Shown here piece by piece: positions 7,474 through 14,601 of a stretch of DNA of 45,129 bases. Made by a program: the position numbers and the translations under genes. Source of the stretch: an uncultured Oscillospiraceae bacterium (GTDB lineage Bacteria > Bacillota > Clostridia > Oscillospirales > Oscillospiraceae); the NCBI GenBank assembly GCA_944385465.1, contig CALWXH010000009.1, forward strand, positions 1-45,129, given 5' to 3'. The notes beneath the pieces are model-generated. The model saw only the letters and a program-made list of their open reading frames with translations, had not been told where the DNA came from and made no database searches. The stretch's first letter is position 1; each line of letters begins with the position of its first letter.

Positions 7474-8070
7474 TCAATACTTCGCCCGGAGCTCCACCAC
7501 CCGGCCGATCACCCGGACGGGCAGGCGCTCCACGTCGGCGGCGCTGTAAAACTGCACATCATGCACTGGGTTGGTAGGGATCAGGGAGATCCCGTCCGGC
7601 CCGTATTTTATTTTTTTGACGGTAGCACTGTCCCCGTTAACCAGCACCACCACCGTGTCCCCGGTCTCGGCCCGGTCCTGCTTGCGGACAATGACCACAT
7701 CCCCGTCCCGCATCCGGGGCTCCATGCTGGCCCCCTTGACCCGCAGGCCGAAGAACTCCCCAGTGGCGGCCAAGGCGGCATCGATCTCCTCATAGTCCAC
7801 GATGTCTGTAATGGCCTCGATGGGGATGCCGGCAGCCACATCGCCCAGGACAGGGACGCGGACGGTTGAGGACTCAATAGGCGCATCTCCACCTAAGATA
7901 TAGTCCACCGTGACACCGTAGAAACCAGCCAACTTTTTGAGGGATGCGTCGTCAATCTTAGATCGCCCATTTTCCCAGAATGAATACCCACTTTGCCCAA
8001 TGCCCACTATTTTTGCGACATCGGACTGTGTCATGCGGCGAGCCTTACGCAATTCGCGCAGCCTGTTCAT
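7474..8070 (-). CDS. CI/LexA-like phage repressor (XRE HTH plus S24 peptidase)
   Basis: This 198-residue protein has an N-terminal XRE HTH (RELRKARRMTQSDVAKIVGIGQSG, about residues 3-55) and a C-terminal S24 autoprotease domain. The expected cleavage site Ala-Gly is in GDVAAGIPIE near residue 84. The catalytic Ser is in VKGASMEPRMRDGD and the catalytic Lys in SATVKKIKY. Such repressors hold the lysogen and self-cleave on RecA filaments after DNA damage, so the prophage should be SOS-inducible. ATG 8070 follows GAGGTG. It is divergent from the first rightward early gene across a 199-bp operator region. Confidence 0.95.
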   Translation of the reverse strand: MNRLRELRKARRMTQSDVAKIVGIGQSGYSFWENGRSKIDDASLKKLAGFYGVTVDYILGGDAPIESSTVRVPVLGDVAAGIPIEAITDIVDYEEIDAALAATGEFFGLRVKGASMEPRMRDGDVVIVRKQDRAETGDTVVVLVNGDSATVKKIKYGPDGISLIPTNPVHDVQFYSAADVERLPVRVIGRVVELRAKY

Positions 8071-8269
8071 TGGTATCACCTCACAGTTCAAGAATATTGA
8101 AATCTCTTATAAATTGCAATGTCAAAATCAAAAGTTCAATATTTCTGTAATAATTCCCTTGACATCGAATATTGATTGTGGTAATAATATTACTGTGATC
8201 AATATTTTTGAAGTGTAAAGGACGAGAAACTTGAATTTGAAATAGTTGAAGACAGAGGAGGTGAGTGAG
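8071..8269. promoter_or_regulatory. Genetic-switch region: divergent promoters with four operator-like motifs
   Basis: A rightward promoter TTGACA (8159-8164), 17 bp, TAATAA (8182-8187) faces the early genes. The motif TCAATATT or its complement occurs four times in alternating orientation: 8093-8100 (-), 8136-8143 (+), 8168-8175 (-) and 8199-8206 (+). The third copy lies in the spacer of the rightward promoter and the fourth just downstream of its -10. Two copies sit inside larger dyads of the form TTCAA-N5-TTGAA. The stretch is much more AT-rich than its surroundings. A leftward repressor promoter must also be here (TTGACA at 8120-8125, minus, without a convincing -10). Confidence 0.65.
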
Positions 8270-8482
8270 GTGGCTCGCATAAAAGAGTGGGCAAAAGACG
8301 CCATGGAGTGCATTCGGTGGTTTTGGGCAGAACTCCGCCGAACTGATTTGGGGGACTCAGAGCATTATCCCAACGGTTTTCGTAAATTCAGCTGTATGGA
8401 GCCGATCCAATATATACACTTGGCTACAGCAGTCATTTGCCTCATTGCGAGTTTGATAGCGCTGTCCATATCGACACGATGA
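8270..8482 (+). CDS. Small membrane protein, first gene of the early operon
   Basis: A 70-residue protein with a charged, Trp-rich N-terminal half (KEWAKDAMECIRWFWAELRR) and one C-terminal transmembrane helix (IHLATAVICLIASLIALSI), predicted to anchor it with the bulk in the cytoplasm. I chose GTG 8270 because GAGGAGG ends 8 nt before it; TTG 8246 and GTG 8261 are weaker. It is the first product of the rightward early promoter. Its last 41 bp overlap the convergent minus-strand gene. I do not recognise the family. Confidence 0.6.
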   Translation: MARIKEWAKDAMECIRWFWAELRRTDLGDSEHYPNGFRKFSCMEPIQYIHLATAVICLIASLIALSISTR

Positions 8483-8807
8483 GCGAGATAATGGCGATCA
8501 CGCAGGCTGTAATATCGGTCCATTTATCGGCGATATACTTCAGGATCTCCATGAGCCGTGCCCGGCGATAGTTTGCCCCCAGTTCAGTCAATTCGATTGG
8601 CGGGTCACTAAATCTGACATGACCCTTGCCTGGCAACTCAGGAAATTTAGTATACCGAACAAAATCGAGAGCGATAAGGTGATCAACGGCGCGGGAAAGC
8701 TCTGGCCCGGAGAGCTTGCATAAGGCCTCCAAATGCCGAAGTGTAAAATACTCATCTTTGTGTTTATTTAATGTTTTCAAAATAATGCGGCAGTTTTTCG
8801 TTAACAT
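8442..8807 (-). CDS. Winged-helix DNA-binding protein with C-terminal membrane helix
   Basis: A 121-residue protein. Residues 1-85 resemble a winged helix (KTLNKHKDEYFTLRHLEALCKLSGPELSRAVDHLIALDFVRY), ending with a wing and ELTELGANYRR. A single hydrophobic helix follows (ITACVIAIISLIVSIWTAL) after DKWTD. This arrangement recurs in Firmicute mobile elements. ATG 8807 has AAGGGG 9 nt upstream. It has its own minus-strand promoter (8831-8859) and runs against the early operon, so it may be expressed in the lysogen. A membrane-tethered regulator or exclusion protein is possible; this is inference. Confidence 0.75.
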   Translation of the reverse strand: MLTKNCRIILKTLNKHKDEYFTLRHLEALCKLSGPELSRAVDHLIALDFVRYTKFPELPGKGHVRFSDPPIELTELGANYRRARLMEILKYIADKWTDITACVIAIISLIVSIWTALSNSQ

Positions 8808-8830
8808 GATACTCATCCCCTTTTGCCCAC

Positions 8831-8859
8831 ATTCTACCACAGGTGGAGGAGGGGGACAA
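8831..8859 (-). promoter_or_regulatory. Promoter of the winged-helix membrane protein gene
   Basis: TTGTCC (8854-8859), a 17-bp spacer ending TG-G, and TAGAAT (8831-8836), an extended -10 promoter on the minus strand. It overlaps the leader of the next rightward gene, including the region just before its AAAGGAGGTG ribosome site, so the two could interfere. Confidence 0.65.
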
Positions 8860-8878
8860 GAAAGGAGGTGAACACCAC

Positions 8879-9094
8879 ATGATTATGCGGATCAAAGAAC
8901 TGCGGGAGGCGGCAGCCATGACACAGAAGCAGGTGGCAGACAGCATGGGCGTGCTAACGTCCGCGGTCTCCAACTGGGAAAGCGAGGTGGCCCTGCCCCG
9001 GGCCCGGCAGCTCCCCCAGCTGGCCAGGGTGCTGGGCTGCTCCATCGATGAGCTTTTCGCTCCATATGACACTGAAGCCGCCGCGGCCAGCTGA
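8879..9094 (+). CDS. XRE-family HTH regulator (Cro-like)
   Basis: A 71-residue protein that is almost entirely one XRE HTH domain (IKELREAAAMTQKQVADSMGVLTSAVSNWESEVALPRARQLPQLARVLGCSIDELF). The size and position after the repressor suggest a Cro-type antagonist. ATG 8879 follows the perfect ribosome site AAAGGAGGTG (8861-8870). It is in line with the next two small DNA-binding proteins. Confidence 0.85.
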   Translation: MIMRIKELREAAAMTQKQVADSMGVLTSAVSNWESEVALPRARQLPQLARVLGCSIDELFAPYDTEAAAAS

Positions 9095-9133
9095 TCCATA
9101 TCACAAGCATACTATCCCAAGGAGGTTTTTTCC

Positions 9134-9580
9134 ATGCAGTGCGACTGCCAGAATATTTATCAAAGGGCCCGGAAAGTTGCGGGTCTGACCCAGGAGAAGG
9201 CGGCAGAGATGATGGGCATTTCGGTGCGCTCCCTGGCGGACTATGAAACGGGCGTGCGCATCCCGCCCAACGATACCGCAGAGCTGATGGTGATGGTCTA
9301 TAACAGCCAGCTCCTGGCCACCCAGCACCTGCGCAACTCAGCTCGATTTGCTCAGGAGCTGCTGCCGGATATCAAGGCAATGCGACTGCCGGAGGCAGTG
9401 TTAACTCTGGTGGACGCCATTTATGACTTCGCCGACGACAAGCTGGATCGGGCGCTCATCGACATCGCCCGGGACGGGGTAATTGATGAGCGCGAGCGGC
9501 CTCAGTTCGAGAAGACCGTACATAAGATCAAGGAGATCATCACCGCGGCTATGGCCGTGAGCTGTTCGGAGGGATCATAA
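9134..9580 (+). CDS. XRE-family HTH protein
   Basis: A 148-residue protein with an N-terminal XRE HTH (IYQRARKVAGLTQEKAAEMMGISVRSLADYETGVRIPPN) and a helical C-terminal part (residues 65-148) of unknown role. AAGGAGG precedes ATG 9134. Its stop overlaps the start of the next gene (TAATG). This family is common in the early region of clostridial siphophages and myophages. Confidence 0.8.
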   Translation: MQCDCQNIYQRARKVAGLTQEKAAEMMGISVRSLADYETGVRIPPNDTAELMVMVYNSQLLATQHLRNSARFAQELLPDIKAMRLPEAVLTLVDAIYDFADDKLDRALIDIARDGVIDERERPQFEKTVHKIKEIITAAMAVSCSEGS

Positions 9581-9786
9581 TGCCGAAAGAAAAGGAACTA
9601 TACCGGGAAAATCTGCTCCGGCTGGACGAGCGGTTTCCAAACCAAGAGCTTCTGCCGGTGAGATCCGCGGCAGAGTACCTGGGGCTGGATGTCAGGACCC
9701 TGTTGAAGCTCAAGAACTTCCCCAAGAAAAAAACCGGCCGGATCTGGATGGTGCCCAAGGCCGGACTGGCATCCTGGCTGGCATAG
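9580..9786 (+). CDS. Excisionase-like helix-turn-helix protein
   Basis: A 68-residue winged-HTH protein (ELLPVRSAAEYLGLDVRTLLKLKNFPKKKTGRIWMVPKAGLASWL), matching the HTH_17/MerR-like excisionase fold: helix-turn-helix, then a wing with Arg/Trp, then a C-terminal helix. It may act as Xis with the integrase or only as a DNA-binding adaptor. It is translationally coupled to the preceding gene. Confidence 0.7.
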   Translation: MPKEKELYRENLLRLDERFPNQELLPVRSAAEYLGLDVRTLLKLKNFPKKKTGRIWMVPKAGLASWLA

Positions 9787-9797
9787 GAGGGCTGATC

Positions 9798-10061
9798 ATG
9801 AAAATCATCGGCAGTATCTCATTTCTCGCCCTGCTCCTGTTCTTCTGCGGGGCGGAGGATCTTCTTGACGCACTTGGCCTTGGCGGCTTCCTCGCCGTCG
9901 GCCTCGTCTTATGCCTCACTTCCCTGCTGTTGGGGCATATGCCCCATGGACGGCATAAAAAATCCCCGCTGGATGCGGGCACATCCAACGGGGCCGGTGA
10001 GCAAGCTCACCATGAGAACAAATTTAGTATAACAGATTTTTTGGAAGTTGACAAGGGGTGA
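9798..10061 (+). CDS. Small membrane protein
   Basis: An 87-residue protein with two hydrophobic segments (IIGSISFLALLLFFCGAEDLL and GLGGFLAVGLVLCLTSLLLG) and a polar tail. AGGAGGG precedes ATG 9798. The stop is 4 nt before the replication initiator start. I do not recognise a family; it sits in an early operon of DNA-binding and replication genes. Confidence 0.6.
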   Translation: MKIIGSISFLALLLFFCGAEDLLDALGLGGFLAVGLVLCLTSLLLGHMPHGRHKKSPLDAGTSNGAGEQAHHENKFSITDFLEVDKG

Positions 10062-10065
10062 TCCG

Positions 10066-10911
10066 ATGGCTGCGCTGACCAGAATTCAAGGCTATGCTCA
10101 CGTTGCCGCCAGATATGGGCTTGAAGAGGCAATTTTTCTTGACAGCATCGTCCATTGGTATCGAGTCAACAGATCTGACGGTCGAAACTTCCATGATGGG
10201 CGGTGGTGGACCTACAACTCCATCGCGGCGTATGTGGATCAATTCCCCTGGTGGTCAACAAAGCAAATCCGCCGGATCGCAGCCAGCCTGCGGGATCAGG
10301 GTGCGCTGCTCACCGGAAACTACAACAGCAATGGTCGGGACCGGACAATCTGGTACAGCCCCAGTGATGAGGTGTTGGCTCTATACGGAATTGAACCCAC
10401 ACCCGCAAATGCCCAAACAGGGAATTGCATTTGCCCAAACGGGCAAATGCAGATGCCTGAACCGGAAAATGCATCTGCCCAAACGGGCGAACCATTACCA
10501 TGTAGTTACCATGTAGATACAGACAATCCCCCCTATAGTCCCCCCACGGGGGATCCGCCGGCTCCGGCACCCCAGCCGAAGTCCAGATCCACTCGGAGCA
10601 AGGCAGAGCCCTACCGTCTGGACTGGTTCGAGGCATTCTGGCTGCGTTACCCCCGGAAGGACAACAAACAGGCGGCATTGAAGGCCTGGTGCAAGCTCAA
10701 GCCAGATCGGGCTCTGTGTTCCAAGATGGCCGCGGCTCTGGATCGGGACAAGCATTCCCGGCAGTGGTGCAAGGACGGTGGTGAGTTTATCCCCTTGGCC
10801 TCCACCTGGCTCAATCAGCGCCGGTGGGAGAACCTGGGGGTAGATCTCTCTCAGCTCCCTGATGCGGCAGATCCCGGCGGATGGGCCCCTGACCCGGAGG
10901 TTATCACATGA
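10066..10911 (+). CDS. Phage replication initiator / replisome organiser (DnaD-like)
   Basis: A 281-residue protein. The N-terminal 100 residues (YGLEEAIFLDSIVHWYRVN, WTYNSIAAYVDQFPWWSTKQIRRIAASLRDQGAL) form a winged-helix domain typical of phage replisome organisers. A Pro/Gln-rich linker follows (about residues 115-185). The C-terminal domain (LDWFEAFWLRYPRKDNKQAALKAWCKLKPDRAL, then FIPLASTWLNQRRWE) is the helicase-loading part common in such proteins. Four 22-bp iterons lie within the linker-coding part (10410-10497), so the origin is probably inside the gene, as in lambda O. The gene overlaps the dnaB N-terminal fragment by 4 nt. Confidence 0.85.
   Translation: MAALTRIQGYAHVAARYGLEEAIFLDSIVHWYRVNRSDGRNFHDGRWWTYNSIAAYVDQFPWWSTKQIRRIAASLRDQGALLTGNYNSNGRDRTIWYSPSDEVLALYGIEPTPANAQTGNCICPNGQMQMPEPENASAQTGEPLPCSYHVDTDNPPYSPPTGDPPAPAPQPKSRSTRSKAEPYRLDWFEAFWLRYPRKDNKQAALKAWCKLKPDRALCSKMAAALDRDKHSRQWCKDGGEFIPLASTWLNQRRWENLGVDLSQLPDAADPGGWAPDPEVIT
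10410..10497 (+). repeat. Four 22-bp iterons, candidate phage replication origin
   Basis: Units begin at 10410, 10432, 10454 and 10476, exactly 22 bp apart. Their cores are TGCCCAAACAGGG, TGCCCAAACGGGC, TGCCTGAACCGGA and TGCCCAAACGGGC. The second unit lies in a perfect inverted repeat with 10-bp arms (10427-10436 / 10441-10450). Because 22 is not a multiple of 3, the repeats are read in different frames, so the conservation is of DNA and not of peptide. Confidence 0.75.
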
Positions 10912-11198
10912 TCGCCGCGGTGCAGGACAACAGTCTGGATGCTCAGCAATCAGTAATCGGCTCCATGCTGTTGGATGACCGCTGTGTCCCCCTGGTGCTC
11001 TCCCGGATGAGGGCGGAGGACTTCGTTGACGGCACCTGCAGGGCCACCTTTCGGGCGGTCCAAAAGCTGGCCTTATCCGGCCGGCCGGTAGACCCTGTGA
11101 CCGTGGTGGATGAGATGTCCGGCAAAGAGGGTTATGTCCAGTGGGTGCAGTCCGTCATGGAATTGACCCCCACGGCGGCAACGTTGAAACCTACATAG
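10908..11198 (+). CDS. dnaB: Replicative helicase DnaB, N-terminal fragment (frameshifted)
   Basis: The 96-residue product is the DnaB N-terminal domain (LDAQQSVIGSMLLDDRCVPLVLSRMRAEDFVDGTCRATFRAVQKLALSGRPVDPVTVVDEM). It ends in an out-of-frame tail (TLKPT) after TPTAA. The family sequence resumes at NVETYIDITRRGAQLYQLRSL in the next frame back, which is exactly what one missing base near 11178 would cause. Alone it lacks the motor domain. It overlaps the replication initiator by 4 nt and the C-terminal fragment by 58 nt. Confidence 0.85.
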   Translation: MIAAVQDNSLDAQQSVIGSMLLDDRCVPLVLSRMRAEDFVDGTCRATFRAVQKLALSGRPVDPVTVVDEMSGKEGYVQWVQSVMELTPTAATLKPT

Positions 11199-12301
11199 AC
11201 ATCACCCGCAGAGGCGCCCAGTTGTACCAGCTCCGGTCGTTGGCAGATCAAGTCCTGGCCACATTCGACCTGGACAGCGCAGCGGCGCTGGTACGGAAGA
11301 TGTCCGGCCTGCTCTCCGCCTCCTCCCGGATGCCCCGGATGACAGGGGCGGAGCTGGCGACGGACTTCCTGGAGCGGATGAAGGGCCCCAAAAAGCCGGA
11401 GTACATCCCATGGGGCATCCCCTCGGCGGACCGCATGGCCTACGCCGAGCTGGGAGACCTGATCCTCCTGGGGGGCTATGCCTCCGCAGGGAAGACCCTG
11501 CTGTCCATCCTCATGGCACTGGGCCAGGCCAAGCGATACCGAGTGGGCTACTACACTCTGGAGACCAAGCCTGAGAAAATGGCCGACCGTATCTTTGCCC
11601 ACCTAGCAGGAGTCCCCATGGACAAAATTAAGACCCGGGACTTCGGGGAGGGGGACTGGGCCCGGATCGCACAGGCGGCCAGCGATTACGCCACGCGCTG
11701 CCCTTTTGACATCATCCGAGCGGCGGGGAGCAACGTGGACGACATCGCCGCGGATGCGGTGGCCCGTGGCTACCAGATCGTCTATGTAGACTACCTCCAG
11801 CTCATTGAGGCCCCGGGCATCCGCCCCGGGGATCGGTACGCCACAGTGACCGCCGTGAGCCGGGGACTCAAGCTCTTCGCTCAGAGCACCGGCACAGCAG
11901 TGGTAGCCCTGGCACAGCTCTCCCGGCCGGATAAGGTAGGCCGGGACAAGCGGCCGGTCCCCCCTTCCATGGCATCCTTCCGAGAGTCCGGGCAGATCGA
12001 GCAGGACGCGGATCTGGCCTTCCTGCTCTGGAGCTCCGAGCAGGAGAATAACCAGGCCCGGCGGGTGCTGAAGCTGGCCAAAAACAAGGAAGGCCGGAAG
12101 TTCCGGGTGGAGTTGGACTTCGACGGCGCCACCCAGACCATGACGGAGGTCATTCCAGGTACACTCCCCGTTGCAGCCAAGTGTGCCGATGTTGGGCGGG
12201 CTGCCAAGCGAAAGAATCGAGCCATGCGCGATCAACGGACCTTTGATGAACTGCCCATAGACACAGATAATCCATTCGAGGAGGGCGATCATGAAACGTG
12301 A
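11141..12301 (+). CDS. dnaB: Replicative helicase DnaB, C-terminal motor domain (frameshifted part)
   Basis: This reading frame holds the RecA-like DnaB motor. Walker A is GGYASAGKTLL, Walker B is IVYVDYLQLI, and the arginine-finger/H4 region is PPSMASFRESGQIEQDADLAFLLWS. True DnaB homology begins near 11179 (NVETYIDITRRGAQ); the GTG at 11141 is only the first possible start and its first dozen residues are out of family. The intact gene would run 10908-12301 with one extra base near 11178, giving about 464 residues. If the frameshift is real, the phage depends on host DnaB or on suppression. It overlaps the next small gene by 11 nt. Confidence 0.85.
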   Translation: MGAVRHGIDPHGGNVETYIDITRRGAQLYQLRSLADQVLATFDLDSAAALVRKMSGLLSASSRMPRMTGAELATDFLERMKGPKKPEYIPWGIPSADRMAYAELGDLILLGGYASAGKTLLSILMALGQAKRYRVGYYTLETKPEKMADRIFAHLAGVPMDKIKTRDFGEGDWARIAQAASDYATRCPFDIIRAAGSNVDDIAADAVARGYQIVYVDYLQLIEAPGIRPGDRYATVTAVSRGLKLFAQSTGTAVVALAQLSRPDKVGRDKRPVPPSMASFRESGQIEQDADLAFLLWSSEQENNQARRVLKLAKNKEGRKFRVELDFDGATQTMTEVIPGTLPVAAKCADVGRAAKRKNRAMRDQRTFDELPIDTDNPFEEGDHET

Positions 12302-12482
12302 TCAGATTAAAGTCATCCTCTTGGAGGCCAAGCGTCACGAGGCCTTGGCCAACGTATCTGCAGATCCGGCAATAGCCACTGGCCATCTGGAGGTGGCCGG
12401 AGCCCTTCGGGCGGCGGCCCGGGTGATGGGCAGGCGGACTCGCTTGATCCCAGTGCGCAAGGGATCCTTCCCCTGCAAATAA
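12291..12482 (+). CDS. Small hypothetical protein in the replication operon
   Basis: A 63-residue basic, helical protein (KRDQIKVILLEAKRHEALANVSADPAIATGHLEVAGALRAAARVM) without membrane segments. It overlaps the helicase frame by 11 nt and ends 25 nt before parA. I do not recognise a family. Confidence 0.55.
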   Translation: MKRDQIKVILLEAKRHEALANVSADPAIATGHLEVAGALRAAARVMGRRTRLIPVRKGSFPCK

Positions 12483-12507
12483 ATCAACATCTGAAAAGGA
12501 GATCACC

Positions 12508-13290
12508 ATGAGAACATGCGCAATTTTGAACATGAAGGGCGGCGTGGGAAAGACCACCACCGCCATCAACCTGTCGTACATCCTGGCCACGTCCTACCAG
12601 CAGCGGGTACTGCTGGTGGATGCCGACGGTCAGGCAAATGCCACCAGGGCTCTGCTCCCAGGCGAAAACTACGACGGATTAACTCCCCTGCTCTCTGGCC
12701 TGGCGTCCTGTTACGATGAGGTCATAGCACATACGGAGATCCCGGGTTTGGATATAGTGCCGGCCAGCAACAGCCTTTGGCAGATCGACCTGACCTGTAT
12801 CACGGGGCATGGCCACAACACCCTGAGAGCCTTGCGGGATATGCGGGACGCCATTGATGAGGATAGCTCTTACGATGTAATCGTCATTGATTGCCCCCCC
12901 AGCTTCTCCGGAGCCTGCGTTGCGGCCATTGCCGCCAGCAACAGCATCATCATTCCGGTTCTACCTGATGCTTTCTCGGCTGAAGGCATGGAGGATCTGG
13001 TGGCTCAAATTGACGGGGTGCGCAAGCTTCAGCCGGACGTGCGCATTGCCGGCTGCCTGATCAACCAATTTCACCGATCTGATGTGGTACTGGATGCAGA
13101 GGAATATCTGAGAGAGTCCTCCCCTGTCCCGGTATTTGAGACTGTGATCCACCGCACGGATAAAGTACTGGAATCCACTTGGGCACATCAACCGGTGCTG
13201 CTCTGGTCTCCTCGCAGCTCCGCCGCTCGGGATTTCCGAGCCTGGGCGCAAGAGCTGGTAAGAAAGGAGGCTCTGTGCAATGGCCGGTAA
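12508..13290 (+). CDS. parA: ParA/Soj-family partition ATPase
   Basis: A 260-residue ParA-type ATPase. The deviant Walker A is MKGGVGKTTTAIN near residue 9, the A' motif is LLVDADGQANAT, and Walker B is YDVIVIDCPPSFS. ParA proteins use ATP-dependent nonspecific DNA binding to move cargo bound by a ParB partner at parS sites. AAAAGGAGATCACC precedes ATG 12508. It overlaps the following DUF3102 gene by 11 nt, so the two are translationally coupled, the usual arrangement for ATPase and centromere-binding partner. Confidence 0.95.
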   Translation: MRTCAILNMKGGVGKTTTAINLSYILATSYQQRVLLVDADGQANATRALLPGENYDGLTPLLSGLASCYDEVIAHTEIPGLDIVPASNSLWQIDLTCITGHGHNTLRALRDMRDAIDEDSSYDVIVIDCPPSFSGACVAAIAASNSIIIPVLPDAFSAEGMEDLVAQIDGVRKLQPDVRIAGCLINQFHRSDVVLDAEEYLRESSPVPVFETVIHRTDKVLESTWAHQPVLLWSPRSSAARDFRAWAQELVRKEALCNGR

Positions 13291-14251
13291 ATTTAATCTG
13301 GCGGAGCACCTCAAGGACAACACGGTGAGCCAGGTGCGGGATATTGAACTCATCACCACCGAGATCCTGGACGCCAAGCGGGCCGGAGGTGAGGCGATCC
13401 TGACCATCGGCCGGGGTTTGATTGAGGCCAAGGGCCTACTGACCCACGGCGAGTGGCTGCCCTGGCTGGAGGAACGAGTAGAGTTTTCCGAGCGCACTGC
13501 GCAGAATTTCATGCGTCTGGCCCGGGAGTACTCAAATCCGCAGACGCTTGCGGATTTGGGCGCCTCCAAAGCCCTGGCACTGCTGGCTTTGCCGGCAGAG
13601 GAGCGTGAGGAATTCATCTCTACCGCCCATGTGGTGGACGGAGAGGAAAAGGCCACGGCGGAGCTGTCCGCCCGTCAGCTGGCTCAGGCCATCCGGGACA
13701 AGGAACAGGCCCAGGCAGACCTGCGTGCAGCAGAGGAAGCCCGGGATAAGATGGCCCAGGATATGGCCATAGTCAATGCACGGCTGTCTGGACTACGGGA
13801 GGACTTAGAGCAGGCAAAAGCGGCGGAGGCCGCAGCTGCGGAGGAGCTGGCCGCCCTGAAAGCTCGCCCGGTGGATGTGGCTGTGGAGCAGGTTGTGGAT
13901 GAGGCTGCCATCCAGCAGGCCAGAGCAGAGGCCGTGGCCGAGATGCAGGTCAAGGTGGACAAGGCCCTGGAAGCCAAGAAAGCGGCCGAGGCAAAGCGGA
14001 AAAACGCGGAGGAAGCCCTGGAACAGGTCCGGCTGCAGCTGGAGGCACAGGCCAAGGCGGAGAAGCGGGAAACCCTGGCTGCAGATAAGGATCTGGCCCT
14101 GTTTGACGTGCTGTTTGCCCAGGTGCAGGATCAGATCAACCGGATGCAAGGGGTCCTGCTCAAAGTCAAGGGCAAGGACGCCCAGCAGGCGGCCGGCCTG
14201 AGCCGCGCTCTGCTGGCACTGGCTGAAAAGGTCCGGGAGGTGGCGGGATGA
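13280..14251 (+). CDS. DUF3102 family coiled-coil protein, candidate partition partner
   Basis: A 323-residue protein. Residues 20-120 match DUF3102 (AKRAGGEAILTIGRGLIEAKGLLTHGEWLPWLEERVEFSERTAQNFMRLAREY, then NPQTLADLGASKALALLALP), with an HTH-like core. Residues 120-285 are a long Ala/Glu/Lys-rich coiled coil. It follows parA directly with an 11-nt overlap and AAAGGAGG upstream of ATG 13280. The gene contains a copy of the 24-bp palindrome (13534-13557) that also occurs at two other places in the prophage. A ParB-like DNA-binding role is inference from parA linkage and these sites. Confidence 0.85.
   Translation: MAGKFNLAEHLKDNTVSQVRDIELITTEILDAKRAGGEAILTIGRGLIEAKGLLTHGEWLPWLEERVEFSERTAQNFMRLAREYSNPQTLADLGASKALALLALPAEEREEFISTAHVVDGEEKATAELSARQLAQAIRDKEQAQADLRAAEEARDKMAQDMAIVNARLSGLREDLEQAKAAEAAAAEELAALKARPVDVAVEQVVDEAAIQQARAEAVAEMQVKVDKALEAKKAAEAKRKNAEEALEQVRLQLEAQAKAEKRETLAADKDLALFDVLFAQVQDQINRMQGVLLKVKGKDAQQAAGLSRALLALAEKVREVAG
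13534..13557. repeat. 24-bp palindrome, copy 2, inside the DUF3102 gene
   Basis: Perfect 9-bp arms AAATCCGCA (13534-13542) and TGCGGATTT (13549-13557) around GACGCT. It encodes the NPQTLADL stretch of the DUF3102 protein. Copy 3 at 24593 is identical over this span except for one base and encodes NPQTLTDL at the end of an unrelated connector protein. Confidence 0.7.
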
Positions 14252-14592
14252 TGTATCGAGCGACGGCGGTGCAGAAGCTCACCGAAGAATATGGTAAGTT
14301 CAAAGGTGACCGCTACCAGGAGGTTATGAAGTCAGCCGTCTTTGAGGCACTGGTCACCTTCTGCGACAACGACGAGTTTGCCCAGGCCGTTGTCCAGGGA
14401 GGCAGCTTTGCTGACTGCATGAAGGCGGTGTCCAAAAACATCAAATCCTCCCTCTCGGATCTGGAGGCATACCGCCGGGCGGCGGCCTTCTACTTCGATG
14501 GGGCTGAGGTCAAGATGACGCTCACCATCCAGCTGGAGCCTGCCCAGGCCGAGAGCCATGACATCGTCATCGACCTGGCGGACTTCCTGTAA
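14248..14592 (+). CDS. PcfK-like / AcrIIA9-family protein
   Basis: A 114-residue protein that resembles the PcfK-like family (Pfam PcfK), in particular KSAVFEALVTFCDNDEFAQAVVQGGSFADCMKAVSKNI and SDLEAYRRAAAFYFDGAEVKMTLTIQL. From family knowledge, some members of this fold (AcrIIA9) inhibit type II-A Cas9; others are plasmid proteins of unknown function. It overlaps the DUF3102 stop (ATGATG) and is followed by a PcfJ-like gene, reproducing the pcfJ/pcfK pairing seen on enterococcal conjugative plasmids. Anti-CRISPR activity here is untested. Confidence 0.8.
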   Translation: MMYRATAVQKLTEEYGKFKGDRYQEVMKSAVFEALVTFCDNDEFAQAVVQGGSFADCMKAVSKNIKSSLSDLEAYRRAAAFYFDGAEVKMTLTIQLEPAQAESHDIVIDLADFL

Positions 14593-14601
14593 GGGGGTAG
14601 G

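Noticed and set aside
11160..11190. Programmed frameshift to explain the split dnaB
   Set aside because: No canonical X-XXY-YYZ heptamer at the junction, and family sequence is lost for only the bases needed to fit a single deletion; mutation or sequencing error is simpler.
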